Under the pieces are notes generated by a model that was not told the origin of the DNA, made no database searches, and saw only the letters and a list, made by a program, of their open reading frames with translations. A program made the position numbers and the translations under genes. DNA of 5,518 nucleotides, taken from contig JAEDHZ010000118.1 in NCBI GenBank assembly GCA_016292705.1, positions 1 through 5,518 of the forward strand, in the 5' to 3' direction. The DNA is from Clostridiaceae bacterium. Its GTDB lineage: Bacteria > Bacillota > Clostridia > Oscillospirales > Acutalibacteraceae. Shown one piece after another: positions 5,276-5,518 of this stretch (position 1 is the stretch's first letter; each line of letters opens with the position of its first letter).

Positions 5276-5518
5276 CGTCCTCGCCCTCCTTTCCGAGGAA
5301 GGCTTTTCCTTCAGCACTGCTGCGATATTCGCAAACGGTTCCGAAGAAAGCACCGCTGTGGCTTATCTGAAGAATGTGCGAGGCATATTTCATTGAAGCT
5401 GCAAGATCATGGGATACCATGATAACCGTTACTCCGTTTTCCTCATTGAGGCTTTTAATGAGCTCATACATATTTTTAGTAACTATCGGGTCAAGCCCGG
5501 CAGTGGGCTCATCAAGCA
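5268..5518 (-). CDS. Metal ABC transporter ATP-binding protein, C-terminal 82 residues (5' end outside window)
   Basis: This is the cytoplasmic motor subunit of the importer, cut by the right edge of the window. The visible part opens with the Walker B and D-loop segment LDEPTAGLDP, including the catalytic Glu, and continues to the switch histidine in MVSHDL. The Walker A and signature motifs must lie beyond the window. The last 40 residues diverge, as is usual for ABC ATPases, and end in GKEGEDDA with TGA at 5270-5268. The stop overlaps the permease start by 8 nt. Partnering with an ABC-3 permease places it in the ZnuC/MntB type of ATPases, although the fragment alone would only show an ABC ATPase. 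Any operon promoter, Zur or MntR box and substrate-binding protein gene would lie off the right edge. Confidence 0.9.
   Translation of the reverse strand, partial: LDEPTAGLDPIVTKNMYELIKSLNEENGVTVIMVSHDLAASMKYASHILQISHSGAFFGTVCEYRSSAEGKAFLGKEGEDDA
5285..5292 (-). promoter_or_regulatory. Ribosome binding site that decides the permease start
   Basis: The minus strand reads AAAGGAGG, 9 nt before the ATG at 5275 and inside the end of the ATPase gene. It selects this ATG over the in-frame ATG at 5353. Confidence 0.8.

Overview
This 5.5 kb window looks like chromosomal DNA from a Gram-positive, low-to-mid GC Firmicute. A gut Clostridia member of the Ruminococcaceae/Oscillospiraceae type fits best. 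That is an inference from strong AAGGAGG-type ribosome binding sites, sigma-A style promoters, a lipobox lipoprotein, a secreted GLUG-repeat protein and the overall protein style; no rRNA or marker gene is present. There are six protein genes, two of them cut by the window edges, and no RNA gene, insertion sequence, CRISPR array or phage gene that I can see.

Layout from left to right. (1) Bases 1-865, minus strand: the first 288 residues of a secreted GLUG-repeat protein. It has its own near-consensus promoter (1067-1095) and a leader of about 195 nt. The promoter is flanked by two oppositely oriented copies of a composite ACAGT/ACTGT motif. (2) 1221-1838, minus: a TetR-family repressor. (3) 2031-3737, plus: a 568-residue adenylate-forming acyl-CoA synthetase/ligase, divergent from the TetR gene. 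The 192-bp gap between them carries overlapping divergent promoters, a 15-bp palindrome and an 11-bp direct repeat, which suggests that the TetR protein controls the ligase and itself. (4) 3738-3905: a convergent intergenic region with a textbook terminator for the ligase and two further hairpins. (5) 3906-5518, minus: an overlapping operon that reads ABC ATPase (partial), ABC-3 family metal permease, small lipoprotein. The ATPase and permease overlap by 8 nt and the permease and lipoprotein by 4 nt (ATGA).

How the parts fit. The TetR-ligase pair reads as a ligand-responsive switch for activating a fatty, aromatic or other carboxylic acid; the substrate cannot be read from the sequence. The operon on the right is the 3' part of a zinc- or manganese-type ABC importer. 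Its usual metal-binding lipoprotein (ZnuA/TroA type) is not in the window and may lie upstream, beyond the right edge. The small lipoprotein that ends the operon is too short to be that protein and looks like an accessory factor of unknown function. The GLUG protein is a probable surface or secreted beta-rich protein and appears unrelated to the other genes.

I did not find a clearly new multi-gene system. The best leads are the transporter-coupled lipoprotein, the two motif pairs around the GLUG promoter, and the palindrome shared by the divergent TetR/ligase control region.
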